Source: JAGTVG01 sp964389805 (GTDB taxonomy: Bacteria; Bacteroidota; Bacteroidia; Cytophagales; Cyclobacteriaceae). Taken from it: a DNA stretch of 64,000 bases. Shown piece by piece: positions 62,336-64,000 of the stretch (its first letter is position 1; the number at the start of each line of letters is the position of its first letter). Where the stretch lies: the NCBI GenBank assembly GCA_964389805.1, contig CAYMFU010000292.1:4252-68251 (forward strand), written 5' to 3'. A model generated the notes under the pieces. The model was not told where the DNA came from, did no database searches, and saw only the letters and a list, made by a program, of their open reading frames with translations. The position numbers were made by a program, and so were the translations under genes.

Positions 62336-62644
62336 ATGAGTAGAACATTAGCAGATGTTGATTATAGTATTGATGAACTAAAGCTGGCTAACTTCGCAAA
62401 GGCTTTGGGGCACCCGGTACGTATTCAGATAATGAAAATACTCATTAATCAATCTTGTTGCTATACCGGTGATTTAACCGATATTATCCCTTTAGCACAA
62501 TCAACTATTTCGCAACACCTTAAAGTGCTCAAGGAAGCTGGTTTGATACAGGGGGAAATAATGCCCCCTAAAGTGAAATATTGTATAAATAAAGATAACT
62601 GGCCTATTGTCCAGTCTCTTTTCAAAGGATTATTAAAAATGTAA
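62336..62644 (+). CDS. arsR: ArsR-family arsenical-responsive repressor
   Basis: A 102-aa winged-helix repressor with HTH FAKALGHPVRIQIMKILINQ to STISQHLKVLKEAGLI and wing EIMPPKVKYCINKD. It has a vicinal Cys pair (SCCYTG, about residues 41-42) near the HTH and one more Cys in the wing (KYC). These could bind As(III) but the classic CVCELC motif is absent. It has a self-operator just upstream and a second site before the following genes. Confidence 0.9.
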   Translation: MSRTLADVDYSIDELKLANFAKALGHPVRIQIMKILINQSCCYTGDLTDIIPLAQSTISQHLKVLKEAGLIQGEIMPPKVKYCINKDNWPIVQSLFKGLLKM

Positions 62645-62659
62645 AAAAATTTATTATAG

Positions 62660-62681
62660 TTAATCATTTATTTACGATGAA
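62660..62681 (+). promoter_or_regulatory. Second ArsR operator, imperfect
   Basis: Matches the arsR operator (62306-62327) at 18 of 22 positions, with the right half TTTACGATGAA identical. It lies between arsR and the next genes, so they may have their own ArsR-controlled promoter. Confidence 0.65.
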
Positions 62682-62696
62682 CTTAAAAGTGCGATT

Positions 62697-62894
62697 ATGA
62701 AAGCCTTTATAAGTTATGTGATACAAAGCAAAAACGGACACAGTCATGAGTTTACCTTTATAAATATTAAATGCGGTCCTTATAATGTTTCATCAAATCC
62801 GCCAATTTTAGAAGCATAAGAATGGGCAGATAAAAAGCAGTTTAAACTAGATAACAGTATGATTATGATTGTAACAGGTGTTTACAAAGTATAG
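62697..62894 (+). pseudogene. Small ORF broken by an in-frame stop
   Basis: The ATG 62697 opens a frame of 40 codons (MKAFISYVIQSKNGHSHEF) ended by TAA at 62817-62819. In the same frame another 24 codons (EWADKKQFKLDNSMIMIVTG) follow to TAG at 62892, with no ATG of useful position after the stop. The two halves read as one 65-codon protein with a nonsense mutation. I do not recognise the family. Confidence 0.4.
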
Positions 62895-62914
62895 AATTAA
62901 AATTTATTAGAGAA

Positions 62915-63148
62915 ATGATTACCATTAAAATACTAGGAACAGGATGCCCTAAATGTATGGCATTAGAAAAGGTTGCCAGAGAGGTGGTTGAAGAATTAGC
63001 CTTGGATGCAGAAATAACTAAAGTAGATGACATTGTTGATATTTTGAAATATAATATATTAAGAACACCTGGTCTTGTTGTGAATGAAAAAGTTGTTTTG
63101 AGCGGCCGTGTTCCCTCTATTAATGAAGTTAAAAATCTAATACAGTAA
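62915..63148 (+). CDS. Small thioredoxin-fold redox protein (TM0996/MTH895-like), possible ArsE
   Basis: A 77-aa cytosolic thioredoxin-like protein with redox motif GTGCPKCMALE (Cys10, Cys13) and cis-Pro loop TPGLVVNE, the TM0996 type. Such genes sit in ars operons, and the place before arsF and arsG fits ArsE of the ArsEFG system. I am sure of the fold, less of the ArsE name. It is 12 bp ahead of arsF. Confidence 0.82.
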   Translation: MITIKILGTGCPKCMALEKVAREVVEELALDAEITKVDDIVDILKYNILRTPGLVVNEKVVLSGRVPSINEVKNLIQ

Positions 63149-63160
63149 AATTTTTAGACT

Positions 63161-63583
63161 ATGAAACGATTAATAATCATTCTTCCGATTTTCATTTTTG
63201 TATTCTTGTCAGAATCATGTCAAGCTCAATCAGAAAAAAATACAGAAGTTCAAAAACTCACGTCAAATAATGAAATTTCAGTTTATTATTTCCATTTTAC
63301 CAAAAGATGTGCGACGTGTAAAGCTGTTGAAAGTGAATCTTTGAAAGTTCTTGAAACCATTTACACAGACCAGTACAATTCAGGGCAGATCACGTTTCAG
63401 TCTTATAATCTTGATGAGTCAGAGAGTAAAGTGGTTGCAAATAAATTAAAAGTGTCTGGTCAGGCATTATTGATCATTAAGGGGGATGATGTCAAAGACC
63501 TCACAAATCAGGGATTTATGTATGCACGATCTAATCCTGCTAAATTTCATACAGAAATAGAGAGCGCTATTGGGAAATTGTAA
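63161..63583 (+). CDS. arsF: ArsF-family protein (exported thioredoxin-like)
   Basis: A 140-aa protein with a signal peptide (MKRLIIILPIFIFVFLSESC, possibly a lipoprotein at Cys20) and a thioredoxin-like domain with motif TKRCATCKAVE (Cys pair C-x-x-C). The middle DLDESESKVVANKLKVSGQALLIIK gives the later strands. ArsF is annotated as a subunit of a nitrophenyl-compound nitroreductase in aromatic arsenical resistance. It lies between the small thioredoxin and arsG in one operon. Confidence 0.8.
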   Translation: MKRLIIILPIFIFVFLSESCQAQSEKNTEVQKLTSNNEISVYYFHFTKRCATCKAVESESLKVLETIYTDQYNSGQITFQSYNLDESESKVVANKLKVSGQALLIIKGDDVKDLTNQGFMYARSNPAKFHTEIESAIGKL

Positions 63584-63595
63584 TTTCATCATTTA

Positions 63596-64000
63596 ATGAA
63601 TTTTTTAGCTGAACTGCTAGAGAGCAGTACATTTCCGTTCTTGTCAGCTACTATTCTTGGACTGATGACCGCAATAAGTCCTTGTCCACTTGCCACAAAT
63701 ATAACAGCTGTGGGCTTTATCAGTAGGGATATATCCAGCCACCACAGAGTATTTTTGAATGGAATCGTTTATACATTTGGAAGAATGTTTTCTTACACGG
63801 CTCTAGCATTGATATTATATTTCGGAGCAGATCAATTTAGCGTTTCTGGGTTATTTCAGCAATATGGAGAGCGGTTTATTGGGCCATTATTGATAGTGGT
63901 TGGCTTTTTTATGCTTGGGCTTATACGAATAAAACTTCCTGGTATTGATTTAACGGGTGAAAAAAAGAGCAATGGTCATAAAAGTTATTGGGATGTATTA
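63596..64000 (+). CDS. arsG: ArsG-family arsenical efflux permease (3' partial)
   Basis: The first 135 residues of a DsbD/CcdA-like polytopic permease, cut by the right edge. The second membrane segment contains the family motif AISPCPLATN, and further helices follow (ALALILYFGA and LLIVVGFFMLGLI). ArsG exports trivalent aromatic and inorganic arsenicals using partner ArsE/ArsF proteins. It starts 12 bp after arsF and is probably in the same transcript, under ArsR. Confidence 0.83.
   Translation, partial: MNFLAELLESSTFPFLSATILGLMTAISPCPLATNITAVGFISRDISSHHRVFLNGIVYTFGRMFSYTALALILYFGADQFSVSGLFQQYGERFIGPLLIVVGFFMLGLIRIKLPGIDLTGEKKSNGHKSYWDVL

Overview
The window is AT-rich chromosomal DNA of a member of the Bacteroidota, probably an aerobic, pigmented environmental or marine lineage. 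The evidence is: almost no Shine-Dalgarno sequences; promoters of the Bacteroidota TTTG / TAnnTTTG type upstream of rplU, serS and the carotenoid operon; and families typical of the phylum (DUF5916 outer-membrane protein, bacterial tricorn homologue, GT3-type glycogen synthase, DUF4286, ArsF/ArsG, a MerR/B12 regulator followed by an ECF sigma factor and crt genes). Genus and family cannot be fixed from this sequence alone.

Layout. 0-8 kb: sugar, nucleoside and amino-acid catabolism, with a GH2 beta-galactosidase cut by the left edge, a secreted nucleoside hydrolase, a Tat-exported TIM-barrel isomerase and a dgcN-dgcA-like pair for D-glutamate use. 8-14.5 kb: small secreted and helical proteins, an apbE-methyltransferase-ZIP transporter operon, and an ECF sigma / membrane protein / metal-sensor-like operon resembling CnrYXH in layout. 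14.5-38 kb: mostly core genes (DUF5916 protein, dienelactone hydrolase, ruvB, queG, rplU-rpmA, pruA, yjjG-like, clpB, glycogen synthase, rho, serS) with lineage-specific secreted and membrane proteins between them.

38-43.7 kb: a complete carotenoid locus. A MerR/B12-binding regulator carrying the CarH photoreceptor signature (W-x9-E-H plus E-x-H) is followed by a 0.5-kb regulatory region with six exact TTGTTTAA/TTAAACAA sites, one of them overlapping a good promoter. An apparent operon follows: ECF sigma factor, crtI, crtB, ispH and crtZ. It can be read as a light- and B12-controlled switch for making and hydroxylating carotenoids.

43.7-56.8 kb: aldose epimerase lipoprotein, DUF4038 (GH140-like) hydrolase, tricorn-like S41 protease, a YhcC-type radical SAM protein overlapping a GlcD/GlpC-type FAD/Fe-S dehydrogenase, asparagine synthetase, and an NlpC/P60 lipoprotein.

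56.8-64 kb: an accessory-looking stretch downstream of tRNA-Ala(GGC). It holds a tRNA-like 5' half copy, a candidate terminated small RNA, short orphan membrane ORFs, a decayed nucleotide-cyclase gene, an MreB without mreCD, a radical SAM protein of different base composition, and an ArsR-controlled ArsEFG-like arsenical operon cut by the right edge. The most unusual items are the CarH-type regulator with its operator array, the tRNA-Ala tandem with a broken first copy, the candidate RNA near 57.8 kb and the operator-like array near 50.05-50.1 kb. I found no CRISPR array, rRNA, transposase or integrase.
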